DNA of 64,000 bases from Paraburkholderia sp. BL9I2N2 (GCF_004339745.1 NZ_SMGP01000003.1:930001-994000); one strand, 5' to 3'; positions 17,846 to 26,809 are shown, numbered from the stretch's first letter. Notes: a model not told the origin generated them from the letters alone. A program made the numbers and translations.

Positions 17846-20212
17846 ATGGACCATTCCGACCTGAAGGGTGCCCCCACCGACCAGCGCTACATCGGCCGGC
17901 GCGTCATGCGCACCGAAGACAAGAAGCTGCTGCAAGGCCAGGGCTCCTATGTGGACGACGTACACCTGCCGAACATGCTGCAAGCCGCGGTGCTGCGCAG
18001 CCCGCACGCGCACGCGAAAATCGTCTCGATCGATTGCACGGCCGCCCGCGAACTGAAGGGCGTGCACGCTGTTTATACGCACGCGGACCTGACCGGCCGC
18101 GCACGCGGCCGCGCGCCGTCGATGCTGCCGAACCCGGCGATCCGCTTCGAGCGCACCCAGGAACTGCTCACCTCGACGGAAGTAACGTTCGCGGGAGAAG
18201 CCGTGGCGTTCGTCGTCGCGGACAATCGCTATATCGCGGAAGACGCCTGCGGTCTGATCGAGATCGAGTACGACCCGCTGCCCGCCGTTGCCGAGTGCCG
18301 CGACGGACTGCGCCCGGACTCGCCGCTCTGCCACACCGACGCGAAAGACAACGTCGTCGCGCATATCGAAATGGGTTTCGGTGACATCGACGCGGCCTTC
18401 AAGGATGCGCCGCACGTCGTCGAGGAAACATACTGGCAAAACCGCGGCTCCGCGCATCCGATGGAAACGCGCGGCTATATCGCCGAATATCACGCCACCA
18501 ACGGCGAGCTCACGGTCTGGTCGTCGGGTCAGGCGCCGCATCACGAGAAAAAGAATCTCGTTGAGCTGCTCGAATGGGATGCCGAAAAGCTTCGCGTGCT
18601 GATGAACGACGTCGGCGGCGGCTTCGGTCCGAAGCTGCCTTTCTATCCGGAAGAGGCGCTCGTCGCGATCGCGGCGGTCGCGCTCAAGCGTCCCGTCAAA
18701 TGGATCGAAGACCGGCGCGAGCACTTCCTCGCAGTCACGCAGGAGCGCGACCAGTGGTGGACGGTGCAGATGGCGCTCGGAAACGACGGCAAGATCCGCG
18801 GCGTGAAACTCGAGATGGTGCACGACAACGGCGCGTTCCTGCCGTGGGGCATCATCACCCCGTATATCTCGATCACGACGACGCCCGGCCCCTACGTGAT
18901 CCCCGCGATGGGCGCAAAGCTCGACGTCGTCTACACAAACAAGTGCGCCACTTCGCCGGTGCGCGGCGCAGGCCGCCCTCAGGCGGTGTTCGCGATGGAG
19001 CGGATTCTCGACAAGGCCGCGCGCGCGCTCGGCATGGATCGCGCGGAGCTGCGCTGGCGCAATCTGATCCAGCCGGAACAAATGCCGTATGACGCGGGTT
19101 TCATCTATCGCGACGGCAGCCCGTTGCGCTACGACAGCGGCGACTATCCGGCTTGCCAGAAAGCGGCGCTGGAGCGCGCGAACTATGCGGGCTTCGCCGT
19201 GCGCAAGGCCGAAGCGCGCCGCCAGGGCCGCTTCGTCGGCATCGGCATGGCGAGCTTCGTCGAAGGCACCGGCATGGGCCCGTTCGAGGGCGCGACGGTG
19301 CGCATTCAGGGAACCGGCCGCATCACCGTGATTACCGGCGCGTCGCCGCAAGGCCAAGGCCACAAGACGACCTTCGCGCAGATCTGTGCCGAACAGCTGA
19401 ACGTGCCGCTCGAACTGGTCGATGTCGTCACCGGCGATACGGGCGGCATCTCGATGGGCGTCGGCACGTTCGCGAGCCGCGCGACGGTCAATGCCGGCAA
19501 CTCGGTCTACATCGCCGCCCAGGCCGTGCGCGACAAGATGTTCACGCTCGCCGCCCACCTGTGGAAGTGCGAAACCGACGACCTCATCCTCGCGCAAGGA
19601 CACGTCGCGCGCCGCTCGGGCATCGAGCAGCGCATGAGCTACGGCCAGCTCGCGAAGATCTCGCAGGGCATGCCGGGCTTCACGATGCCGGCGGGCCTCA
19701 CTGCCGGCCTCGAAGAAACGAAGTATTTCTCGCCCGCGCAGTCGACCTACTGCAACGGCACCGCCGTCGTCGAACTCGAAGTCGATCGCGAGACCGGCCA
19801 TATCAGGATCCTCAACTACGTGATGGCGCACGACTCGGGCAAGCTCATCAACCCGCTGCTCGTCGACGGCCAGGTGATCGGCTCGGTCGCGCACGGCATC
19901 GGCAACGCGACCCTCGAATGGATGCAATACGACGAGAACGCGCAGCCGACCACGACGAACTTCGGCGAGTACCTGCTGCCGATGGCGACCGATGTGCCGA
20001 ACATCGACATCGTGCACCTCGAAACGCCGTCGCCGCTGAATCCGCTCGGCGTCAAGGGCGCGGGCGAAGGCGGCACGATTCCGGCGGCCGCGGCGATCGT
20101 CGCGGCGATCGAGGACGCGCTTTCGGAATACGGCGTCGAGTTCACCGAAGCGCCGCTGGTTCCGCAGCGCGTATTCCAGAAACTCAAGGAGGCCGGCGCC
20201 TACGCGCGCTGA
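17846..20212 (+). CDS. Molybdenum hydroxylase, molybdopterin-binding large subunit (form II)
   Basis: A 788-residue xanthine-oxidase-family catalytic subunit. The frame opens at 17807; CGGAG before ATG 17846 supports the start MDHSDLKGAPT. Visible landmarks are DVGGGFGPK, ATSPVRGAGRPQA (form II; the Cys-bearing loop of true CO dehydrogenase is absent), the glutamine-containing ASPQGQGHKT, and GVKGAGEGGT with the catalytic glutamate at residue 741. It should hydroxylate a carbon next to a heteroatom or an aldehyde carbon with water as oxygen donor. A heteroaromatic acid is the inferred substrate. XdhC encoded downstream would insert the sulfurated cofactor. Confidence 0.93.
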   Translation: MDHSDLKGAPTDQRYIGRRVMRTEDKKLLQGQGSYVDDVHLPNMLQAAVLRSPHAHAKIVSIDCTAARELKGVHAVYTHADLTGRARGRAPSMLPNPAIRFERTQELLTSTEVTFAGEAVAFVVADNRYIAEDACGLIEIEYDPLPAVAECRDGLRPDSPLCHTDAKDNVVAHIEMGFGDIDAAFKDAPHVVEETYWQNRGSAHPMETRGYIAEYHATNGELTVWSSGQAPHHEKKNLVELLEWDAEKLRVLMNDVGGGFGPKLPFYPEEALVAIAAVALKRPVKWIEDRREHFLAVTQERDQWWTVQMALGNDGKIRGVKLEMVHDNGAFLPWGIITPYISITTTPGPYVIPAMGAKLDVVYTNKCATSPVRGAGRPQAVFAMERILDKAARALGMDRAELRWRNLIQPEQMPYDAGFIYRDGSPLRYDSGDYPACQKAALERANYAGFAVRKAEARRQGRFVGIGMASFVEGTGMGPFEGATVRIQGTGRITVITGASPQGQGHKTTFAQICAEQLNVPLELVDVVTGDTGGISMGVGTFASRATVNAGNSVYIAAQAVRDKMFTLAAHLWKCETDDLILAQGHVARRSGIEQRMSYGQLAKISQGMPGFTMPAGLTAGLEETKYFSPAQSTYCNGTAVVELEVDRETGHIRILNYVMAHDSGKLINPLLVDGQVIGSVAHGIGNATLEWMQYDENAQPTTTNFGEYLLPMATDVPNIDIVHLETPSPLNPLGVKGAGEGGTIPAAAAIVAAIEDALSEYGVEFTEAPLVPQRVFQKLKEAGAYAR

Positions 20213-20277
20213 CCGGCGCGGGCGCTTGCGCATCGCGAGCGCTCATTCCCAGTTTTCATTAACGACACCTCTTCTCC

Positions 20278-21006
20278 ATGACGACCGAATTCACCGCAGC
20301 GCTCCACGATTCCGAATACCGGATCACCCTTGCCCAGCCGGACCTCGGCAACATGCTGACGCTCGACGCGATGCGCGCGCTCGCCGCCGAGATCCGCAAG
20401 GCCGGCCGCGACAGTAACGTGAAAATCATCCGCCTCCGCGCGTCGGGTCCCGCGTTCTGCCGCGGCCGCGCCGTCAGCGCGCCGCCGGCCACGCCGCCGA
20501 CGTCCGCGCAGTACCGCCGCAATGTGGCCGATCCGATTCTCGACGTCTACCGCGCGATGCACGAAAGCGAAGTGCCGCTCCTCGCCGAAGTGCAAGGCGA
20601 TGCGGAAGGTTTTGGCTGCGCGCTCGTCACCGCGTGCGACCTGGCGGTCGCCTCGGACAACGCGCGCTTCAACCTGCCCGAACTGCAGAAAAACCTGCCG
20701 CCGACGCTCGTGATGTCCGTACTGCGCTACAAGGTGCCGCCGAAGGCGTCCGCGCACATGGTCTATCTGACTGAGACCATCGACGCCGCGAACGCGCGCG
20801 AGTGGGGCATCGTCGCCGAAGTCGTGCCGGCCGCGAGTCTGAGCGAGCGCGCGGACGCGATGGTCGCCTCGATCTGCACGCGCGACCGGATCGCCATCGC
20901 GGCGCTGAAGACGTACTCCCGCGAGATCACGATTCCCGATTTCTCGCTCGCAAGCGAAGTCGCGGGCGCGTCGCTCGCGAACGCAATGACGTCGATGCGC
21001 CGCTGA
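20278..21006 (+). CDS. Enoyl-CoA hydratase/isomerase-family (crotonase-fold) protein
   Basis: A 242-residue crotonase-fold protein with LGNMLTLDAMRALAAEI, an oxyanion-type turn (EGFGCALVTACDLAVASD) and FNLPELQKNLPP. The first glutamate position reads DAEGFG rather than the more usual GGGxEL, and the loop after FCRGRAVSAPP is Pro-rich. Crotonase members act on CoA thioesters, but no CoA ligase is encoded in the island. In furoate clusters such a protein (HmfE) hydrolyses 2-oxoglutaryl-CoA, so this could be a related hydrolase. No Shine-Dalgarno is obvious. Reaction unknown. Confidence 0.82.
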   Translation: MTTEFTAALHDSEYRITLAQPDLGNMLTLDAMRALAAEIRKAGRDSNVKIIRLRASGPAFCRGRAVSAPPATPPTSAQYRRNVADPILDVYRAMHESEVPLLAEVQGDAEGFGCALVTACDLAVASDNARFNLPELQKNLPPTLVMSVLRYKVPPKASAHMVYLTETIDAANAREWGIVAEVVPAASLSERADAMVASICTRDRIAIAALKTYSREITIPDFSLASEVAGASLANAMTSMRR

Positions 21007-21135
21007 TACGCCGCCGCGGTGCCGCACCAGCGGCACGTGCGGCACGGATCGAACACGCAGTACCCTGCCCGCCTCGGGCAACACTTCAAGCAATAGAGGC
21101 GCAGCGCAACGCTGCGCTTCATGGGACTTCTAGTC

Positions 21136-22803
21136 ATGGCTGATCAAGACACTACTTCCACGTCTTCCACGAACCCGGGTTACGCGGACCTGCACGAACA
21201 CATCGCGCGCCTCGAAGCGGCAGGCCTGCTGTACCGGATCGACGAGCCGGTCAACAAAGACACCGAAATGCATCCGCTCGTGCGCTGGCAGTTCCGCGGC
21301 GGCATTCCGGAAGCCGATCGCAAGGCGTTCCTCTTTACCAATATCGTCGACAGCAAGGGCCGCAAGTACGACATTCCGGTCATCGTCGGCGGCATCGCCG
21401 CGAATCCGGAGATCTACCGGATCGGCATGAACGTGCCGTCGCTCGACGACATCGGCGACGCGTGGAACCGCGCGATCGACAATCCGATCCCGCCCGTCCT
21501 CGTTGAAAGCGGTCCCGTGCATGACATCGTGATCGAGGGCAAAGACCTCGAAGGTCCCGGCAACGGCCTCGAATCGCTGCCGCTGCCGATCTCCACGCCG
21601 GGCTTCGACGCCGCGCCGTACATGACGATGACCGGCGTGATCTCACGCGATCCGGAAACCGGCGTGCAGAACATGGGCACTTATCGCGGCCACCTGAAGT
21701 CGGCCACGCGCCTCGGCATGATGATGCTCGTGAACCTGCGCGCGGGCGGCCTCGACCACTGGCGCAAGTGTGCGGCCAAGGGCGAGAAGATGCCGGTCGC
21801 CATCGTGCTCGGCGCGCCGCCCGTCGTCGCCTTCCAAGGTCCGCAGAAGCTGCGCCCGAACGTCGATGAGCTGAGCGTCGCCGGCGGTCTCGCCGGTGCG
21901 CCGATTCGCGTCGTCAAAGGCCGCACCGTCGATCTGCTGGTGCCGGCCGAGGCGGAAGTCGTCGTCGAAGGGTATGTCGATCCGACGTATCTCGAACCGG
22001 AAGGTCCGTTCGGCGAGAGCCACGGTTATGTCGCGATCGAGGACTACAACCTCGCCATCGAAGTCACGGCGATCACGCGCCGCAAGGACGCGGTGCTGAC
22101 CTCGATCATCTCGCAAGTCACGCCGTCCGAATCGAGCGTGATCAAGCGGCTCGCCTACGAGCCGATGTTCCTGCGTCATTTGCGCGACCATCTCGGCATC
22201 CGCGGCATCAAGAAAGTGTCGCTGCACGAGCCGCTCACGAACCTGCGCCGCTTCGTGTTCCTCCAGTTCGAGCGCGGCGCGAAGCGCACCGAGGTCTGGC
22301 GCGCGCTGTACGGCACGATGTCGCTGCAGGCCGCGATCGGCAAGTTCGTGATCGCGATCGACGACGACATCGATCCGAACAACGCGGACGCCGTGTTCTG
22401 GGCGATGGGCTATCGCTGCAATCCGGTCGAGGACGTGAAGCTGATTCCGTACCGCGAGGCGGGCCACGGTCCGCGCTCGGACCATGCGAGCGGCCTCGAT
22501 TCGGCCATGCTGATCGACGCGACGATGAAGACACCCATGCCGCCGCTCGCGCTGCCGAAGAAGGAATACATGGAGAACGCCAAGGTGCTGTGGGAACGCC
22601 TCGGCCTGCCGGCACTGAAGCCGGAGTCGCCGTGGTACGGCTACTCGCTCGGCGACTGGACCGAGGAATGGGACCGCAACGCCGAGCAGGCGACGCGCGG
22701 CGAGTGGATGCAGCGCGACGCGTCCTACCAGGCGCGCCGCAAGAGCGGCGTCGAGCCGAATTCGCCGGTGCGCGGCGTCGAGGGCGATCGTGGCGACAAA
22801 TAA
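21136..22803 (+). CDS. UbiD-family prenylated-FMN-dependent (de)carboxylase, copy 1
   Basis: A 555-residue UbiD protein. ATG 21136 has GGGA upstream and is preferred over ATG 21121. The catalytic set known from fungal Fdc is present: Arg184 in NMGTYRGHL and Glu289 / Glu294 in EPEGPFGESHG. UbiD enzymes use prenylated FMN and a divalent metal to add or remove CO2 at an aromatic, heteroaromatic or acrylic acid. It is followed by its ubiX partner with overlapping frames. The closest named context is HmfF (furan-2,5-dicarboxylate decarboxylase), by gene neighbourhood only. A large antisense frame is a codon-bias shadow. Confidence 0.92.
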   Translation: MADQDTTSTSSTNPGYADLHEHIARLEAAGLLYRIDEPVNKDTEMHPLVRWQFRGGIPEADRKAFLFTNIVDSKGRKYDIPVIVGGIAANPEIYRIGMNVPSLDDIGDAWNRAIDNPIPPVLVESGPVHDIVIEGKDLEGPGNGLESLPLPISTPGFDAAPYMTMTGVISRDPETGVQNMGTYRGHLKSATRLGMMMLVNLRAGGLDHWRKCAAKGEKMPVAIVLGAPPVVAFQGPQKLRPNVDELSVAGGLAGAPIRVVKGRTVDLLVPAEAEVVVEGYVDPTYLEPEGPFGESHGYVAIEDYNLAIEVTAITRRKDAVLTSIISQVTPSESSVIKRLAYEPMFLRHLRDHLGIRGIKKVSLHEPLTNLRRFVFLQFERGAKRTEVWRALYGTMSLQAAIGKFVIAIDDDIDPNNADAVFWAMGYRCNPVEDVKLIPYREAGHGPRSDHASGLDSAMLIDATMKTPMPPLALPKKEYMENAKVLWERLGLPALKPESPWYGYSLGDWTEEWDRNAEQATRGEWMQRDASYQARRKSGVEPNSPVRGVEGDRGDK

Positions 22804-23383
22804 CGGCACTCCTGAACGGATCATCGTCGGCATCACCGGCGCGTCCGGCGTGATCTACGGGATCCGCGCGCTCGAACTGCTCGCCGAGGCGGGCGTCGAG
22901 ACGCATCTCGTGATCAGCAAGGCCGCCGAGCTGACGATGACCTACGAAACCGACATGCGCGCCGCCGATCTGCGCGCGCGCGCGTCGCACTGGTATGCGG
23001 CCGGCGACATCGGCGCGGCGATTTCCTCCGGCTCGTTCAAGACGAAGGGCATGCTGATCGTGCCGTGCTCGGTGCGCTCGATGAGCGAGATCGCCACCGG
23101 CATCACGAGTTCGCTGATCAGCCGCGCGGCCGACGTCGTGCTGAAGGAGCGCCGGCGTCTCGTGCTCGGCGTGCGCGAGACGCCGCTGCACGGCGGACAT
23201 CTGCGCACGCTCGTGCAGCTTTCGGACATGGGCGCGGTGATCGCGCCGATCGTGCCAGCGTTCTACTCGAAGCCGCAATCGATCGACGACATTGTCAATC
23301 ACACAGTCGGCCGCATGCTCGATCTGTTCGACATCGAGACCGGTGTGGTCAAGCGCTGGAAGGAACAGCAACCCGAGCAGTAA
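22790..23383 (+). CDS. UbiX-family flavin prenyltransferase
   Basis: A 197-residue UbiX protein: RIIVGITGASGVIYGIRALELL at the N-terminal flavin-binding turn, ISSGSFKTKGMLIVPCS with the Ser-Gly-Ser-Phe and Pro-Cys-Ser elements, then LKERRRLVLGVRETPLH. It attaches a dimethylallyl group to reduced FMN to make the cofactor of UbiD. The GTG start at 22790 lies inside the last codons of ubiD (14-base overlap), a sign of coupled translation. It likely supplies cofactor to both UbiD proteins of the island, since the second lacks its own ubiX. Confidence 0.93.
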   Translation: MATNNGTPERIIVGITGASGVIYGIRALELLAEAGVETHLVISKAAELTMTYETDMRAADLRARASHWYAAGDIGAAISSGSFKTKGMLIVPCSVRSMSEIATGITSSLISRAADVVLKERRRLVLGVRETPLHGGHLRTLVQLSDMGAVIAPIVPAFYSKPQSIDDIVNHTVGRMLDLFDIETGVVKRWKEQQPEQ

Positions 23384-23473
23384 TGCGGCAGTAACGCGTG
23401 TGCCGCCCGCTTTCATCAACATCACAGGCCCGCCGCGCCGCTAGCGTGGGCGGGCTCGCCCTTTGCGACGATC

Positions 23474-24946
23474 ATGACTGAATCCAATCCGCTTTCCCGG
23501 CTCGCCGATCCGAGCCTGTTGCGCGCGCTCGCCTATGTCGATGGCGCATGGTGCGGCGCCGACGACGCCCGCACCTTCGCCGTCAACGATCCCGCCACCG
23601 GCGAGAAGATCGCCGACGTGCCGCTGATGACTGGCGTCGAGACGCGCCGTGCGATCGAAGCCGGCGAACGCGCACAGCGCGGCTGGCGCGCGCTCACCGC
23701 TGCGCAGCGCGCGGCCATCCTGAAGCGCTGGCACGCGCTGATGGTCGCGAACACCGACGACCTCGCGATGATCATGTCGGCCGAGCAGGGCAAGCCGCTC
23801 GCGGAAGCGAAAGGCGAGATCGGTTATGCAGCGTCGTTCATCGAATGGTTCGCCGAGCAGGCCAAGCGGGTCGACGGCGACGTGCTCGCCTCGCCGGCCA
23901 CCGACAAGCGGATGCTCGTGACAAAGGAGCCGATCGGCGTCTGCGCCGCGATTACACCGTGGAATTTCCCGGCTGCGATGATTACGCGCAAGGTCGCGCC
24001 CGCGCTCGCCGCCGGCTGCGCCATGATTGTGAAGCCGGCCGAAGCCACGCCGCTGTCGGCGCTCGCGCTGGCCGAACTGGCGCATCGCGCCGGCGTGCCG
24101 GCCGGTGTGTTCAGTATCGTCGTCGGCGATCCGCGCGCGATCGGCGCGGAGATGACCAGCAACCCGATCGTGCGCAAGCTCTCGTTCACCGGCTCGACGC
24201 CGGTGGGCCGACTGCTGATGAGTCAGTGCGCGCCGACGGTCAAGAAACTCTCGCTCGAACTGGGCGGCAACGCGCCGTTCATCGTGTTCGACGATGCCGA
24301 CCTGGACGCGGCAGTCGAAGGTGCGCTCGCCTCGAAGTACCGCAATGCCGGGCAAACCTGCGTCTGCACGAACCGCTTCTATGTACAGGACGGCGTGTAC
24401 GACGCGTTCACCGAAAAATTCGCGGCGGCGGTCGGCCGCATCAAGGTCGGCAACGGGTTCGAGGCCGGCGTCACACAAGGCCCGCTCATCAACGAGGCCG
24501 CCATCGAGAAGGTCGAAGCGCATATCGCCGATGCGGTGGCGCACGGCGCGCGCGTGCTCGCCGGCGGCAAGCGTCATACGGCCGGCAAGCTCTTCTTCGA
24601 GCCGACCGTGGTCGAGGGCGTCACCGCGTCGATGCGCTTTGCCAGCGAGGAGACGTTTGGCCCGGTCGCCCCACTCTTCCGCTTTCACGAGGAGCGCGAA
24701 GCAATCGAGGCGGCGAACGCCACCGAGTTCGGTCTTGCCGCCTACTTCTACAGCCGTGGCATAGGCCGGATCTGGCGCGTGTCCGAGGCGCTCGAATACG
24801 GGATGGTCGGTATCAACACCGGCCTGATTTCGAACGAAGTCGCGCCGTTCGGCGGCGTCAAGCAGTCCGGCCTCGGCCGCGAAGGCTCGAAGTACGGCAT
24901 CGAGGAATATCTCGAGATCAAGTACCTGTGCATGGGCGGCCTCTGA
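23474..24946 (+). CDS. gabD: NAD(P)-dependent succinate-semialdehyde dehydrogenase
   Basis: A 490-residue aldehyde dehydrogenase close to GabD: ITPWNFPAAMITRKVAPALA, catalytic general base in LELGGNAPFIVF, nucleophile Cys in RNAGQTCVCTNRF, and the C-terminal VAPFGGVKQSGLGREGSKYG that is typical of the succinate-semialdehyde group. It oxidises succinate semialdehyde to succinate. It is 90 bases after ubiX in the same direction, and no GABA transaminase (gabT) accompanies it. This suggests it drains a pathway-made semialdehyde rather than GABA. Confidence 0.9.
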   Translation: MTESNPLSRLADPSLLRALAYVDGAWCGADDARTFAVNDPATGEKIADVPLMTGVETRRAIEAGERAQRGWRALTAAQRAAILKRWHALMVANTDDLAMIMSAEQGKPLAEAKGEIGYAASFIEWFAEQAKRVDGDVLASPATDKRMLVTKEPIGVCAAITPWNFPAAMITRKVAPALAAGCAMIVKPAEATPLSALALAELAHRAGVPAGVFSIVVGDPRAIGAEMTSNPIVRKLSFTGSTPVGRLLMSQCAPTVKKLSLELGGNAPFIVFDDADLDAAVEGALASKYRNAGQTCVCTNRFYVQDGVYDAFTEKFAAAVGRIKVGNGFEAGVTQGPLINEAAIEKVEAHIADAVAHGARVLAGGKRHTAGKLFFEPTVVEGVTASMRFASEETFGPVAPLFRFHEEREAIEAANATEFGLAAYFYSRGIGRIWRVSEALEYGMVGINTGLISNEVAPFGGVKQSGLGREGSKYGIEEYLEIKYLCMGGL

Positions 24947-25076
24947 GCGATGCCGCTTCGGCAGAAGGCTGCCAGCCGGATTCATTACGTCAAGACCACC
25001 GCCCAGCGCTCGTTCGACAGCAATCCAGACGCCGCCGGGGCGCCATGCGTCAGTGGGCGGCGTCGCGTTGACATCC

Positions 25077-25103
25077 GTAATACTGTTATGCAATCATACA
25101 ATC
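25077..25103. promoter_or_regulatory. Candidate GntR operator D (upstream of second ubiD)
   Basis: GTAATAC (25077-25083), ATGCAATC (25088-25095) and ATACAATC (25096-25103) are packed into 27 bases, 45-70 bases before the second ubiD start. They repeat the core found in elements A-C. The surrounding 201-base gap separates gabD from the second ubiD and indicates a separate promoter. Confidence 0.55.
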
Positions 25104-25147
25104 ACACCAATTTACCCACCTGCTGGGTTTCACGCTAAGGAGACAGA

Positions 25148-26809
25148 ATGTCATCATCGCCTCACGATCTTTCGCGAACGGCAACGGCCGGCGGTGCTCC
25201 GCGTAATCTGCAGGAACATATCTCCCGGCTGGAAGCCAAGGGGCTGCTGACTCGCATCGAGCGGCCGATCAACAAGGATACGGAACTGCACCCGCTAGCG
25301 CGCTGGCAGTTCCAGGGCGGGCTGCACGAAGATCAGCGCCGCGCTTTCCTGTTCACCAACGTGGTCGACGGCGACGGCCGGACTTATGACATCCCCGTGC
25401 TGATCGGCGGGCTTGCCGCCTCGCCGGAGATCTACGCTACCGGCCTGGGCTTGCCTGTCGAGCAGATCGGCAAGGCCTGGACGGAGGCGATCGCCGAGCC
25501 GGTTCCACCCGTCATGGTGGAGCAGGCGCCCTGCCAGGAGGTGGTGATCAGCGGCGATGCGCTGAAGGAAAACGGCCTGTCGCGTCTGCCGGTGCCGGTT
25601 TCCACGCCAGGCTTTGACGCGGCGCCCTATCTGACCGCGACGCTCTGCGTGACCAAAGATCCCGACAGCGGCGTCCAGAACATGGGTACTTACCGCGCCG
25701 CACTGAAGTCGGAAGACCGCTTGGGTGTACGCATGGCGAGCCGCCTGTCGGGTGCCGGTGGCTATCTCCATTGGGAGAAATATCGGGCCAAGGGCGAGCA
25801 GATGCCGTGTGCGATCGTGTTGGGCTGCGCGCCCGCCGTGCTGTTCACCGGGCCGCAGAAGCTCCAGATCGACCAGGACGAGATGGCCGTTGCCGGCGGC
25901 CTGATGCGCGCGCCGGTCGAGGTGGTGCGCTGCAAAACCATCGATCTCGTCGTTCCCGCCGATGCCGAAATCGTGATCGAAGGCTTGATCGACACCGATG
26001 CGTTGGAGCCCGAAGGCCCGTTCGGCGAAAGCCACGGCCACATCGCGCTCGAAGACTACAACATGTCCATGCACGTCACCGCGATCACGATGAAGAAGAA
26101 GCCGGTGTTCGTCTCGATCATCAGCCAGGTCACGCCCAGCGAAAGTTCCGTGCTGAAGAAAGTGGCCTACGAGCCCTTATATCTCGAGCATCTGCGCAAG
26201 GTGATGGGCGTGCGCGGCATCGAGCGGGTGGTGATGCACGAGCCGCTGACCAACCTGCGCAAGGTGATCTTCCTCCAGTTCGCGCGCGGCACGCAGCAGG
26301 CGGAGGTCTGGCGCGGCCTGCAAGGGGCCGCGACGCTGCAGGCGCAGTGCGGCAAGCTGGTCATCGCGGTCTCCGAGGATATCAACCCGGAAAACGCCGA
26401 TGCGATCTTCTGGTCGTTGGCCTACCGGTCCGACTTCACACACGACCTGCACGTGACACCCTATCGCGCCAGCGGTCACGGCCCCAAGTCCGGTCGCGCG
26501 CCGCTCGAAAGTACGCTGCTGATCGACGCGACGCTGAAGCACGCCATGCCGCCGCTGGCGCTGCCCACCGAGCCCTACATGAGCGCGGCACGCAAGATCT
26601 GGGAAGAGCTGCAACTCCCCTCCCTCACGCCGCAGTCACCCTGGCATGGCTATCATCTGGGCGACTGGAACAAGCGCTGGGATGAGTATGCAGAGGCGGC
26701 GACCTCCGGCGGCTGGCGCGAGACGGGCGAGCGCACCTGGGCCAACCGGCGTGGCGGCGTGAAGCCGGAAACACCGGTGCGTGAAGCTTCGGGCGGCCAC
26801 GGCGAATGA
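25148..26809 (+). CDS. UbiD-family prenylated-FMN-dependent (de)carboxylase, copy 2
   Basis: A 553-residue paralogue of the UbiD at 21136, colinear over the full length. It keeps Arg183 in NMGTYRAAL and Glu289 / Glu294 in EPEGPFGESHG, so it should be active. AAGGAGA precedes ATG 25148. Leucine is written mostly CTG where copy 1 uses CTC freely, which hints at a different origin. It has no ubiX of its own and overlaps an MFS gene (ATGA at 26806). It probably acts on a different but related acid from copy 1. Confidence 0.92.
   Translation: MSSSPHDLSRTATAGGAPRNLQEHISRLEAKGLLTRIERPINKDTELHPLARWQFQGGLHEDQRRAFLFTNVVDGDGRTYDIPVLIGGLAASPEIYATGLGLPVEQIGKAWTEAIAEPVPPVMVEQAPCQEVVISGDALKENGLSRLPVPVSTPGFDAAPYLTATLCVTKDPDSGVQNMGTYRAALKSEDRLGVRMASRLSGAGGYLHWEKYRAKGEQMPCAIVLGCAPAVLFTGPQKLQIDQDEMAVAGGLMRAPVEVVRCKTIDLVVPADAEIVIEGLIDTDALEPEGPFGESHGHIALEDYNMSMHVTAITMKKKPVFVSIISQVTPSESSVLKKVAYEPLYLEHLRKVMGVRGIERVVMHEPLTNLRKVIFLQFARGTQQAEVWRGLQGAATLQAQCGKLVIAVSEDINPENADAIFWSLAYRSDFTHDLHVTPYRASGHGPKSGRAPLESTLLIDATLKHAMPPLALPTEPYMSAARKIWEELQLPSLTPQSPWHGYHLGDWNKRWDEYAEAATSGGWRETGERTWANRRGGVKPETPVREASGGHGE

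Noticed and set aside
17846..20212. Carbon monoxide dehydrogenase
   Set aside because: The Cys-bearing active-site loop of form I CoxL is absent; the loop reads ATSPVRGAGRPQA, typical of form II hydroxylases.
17831..20233. 800-codon minus-strand open frame opposite the Mo large subunit
   Set aside because: It mirrors a real gene with strong third-position G/C. The translation is Arg/His/Asp/Val-rich without any domain.
21643..22836. 397-codon minus-strand frame opposite ubiD
   Set aside because: Codon-bias shadow of a gene with intact catalytic residues on the other strand.
23441..25093. Long frames on the minus strand and in another plus frame over gabD
   Set aside because: Shadows of the aldehyde dehydrogenase; no ribosome binding site and no domain.
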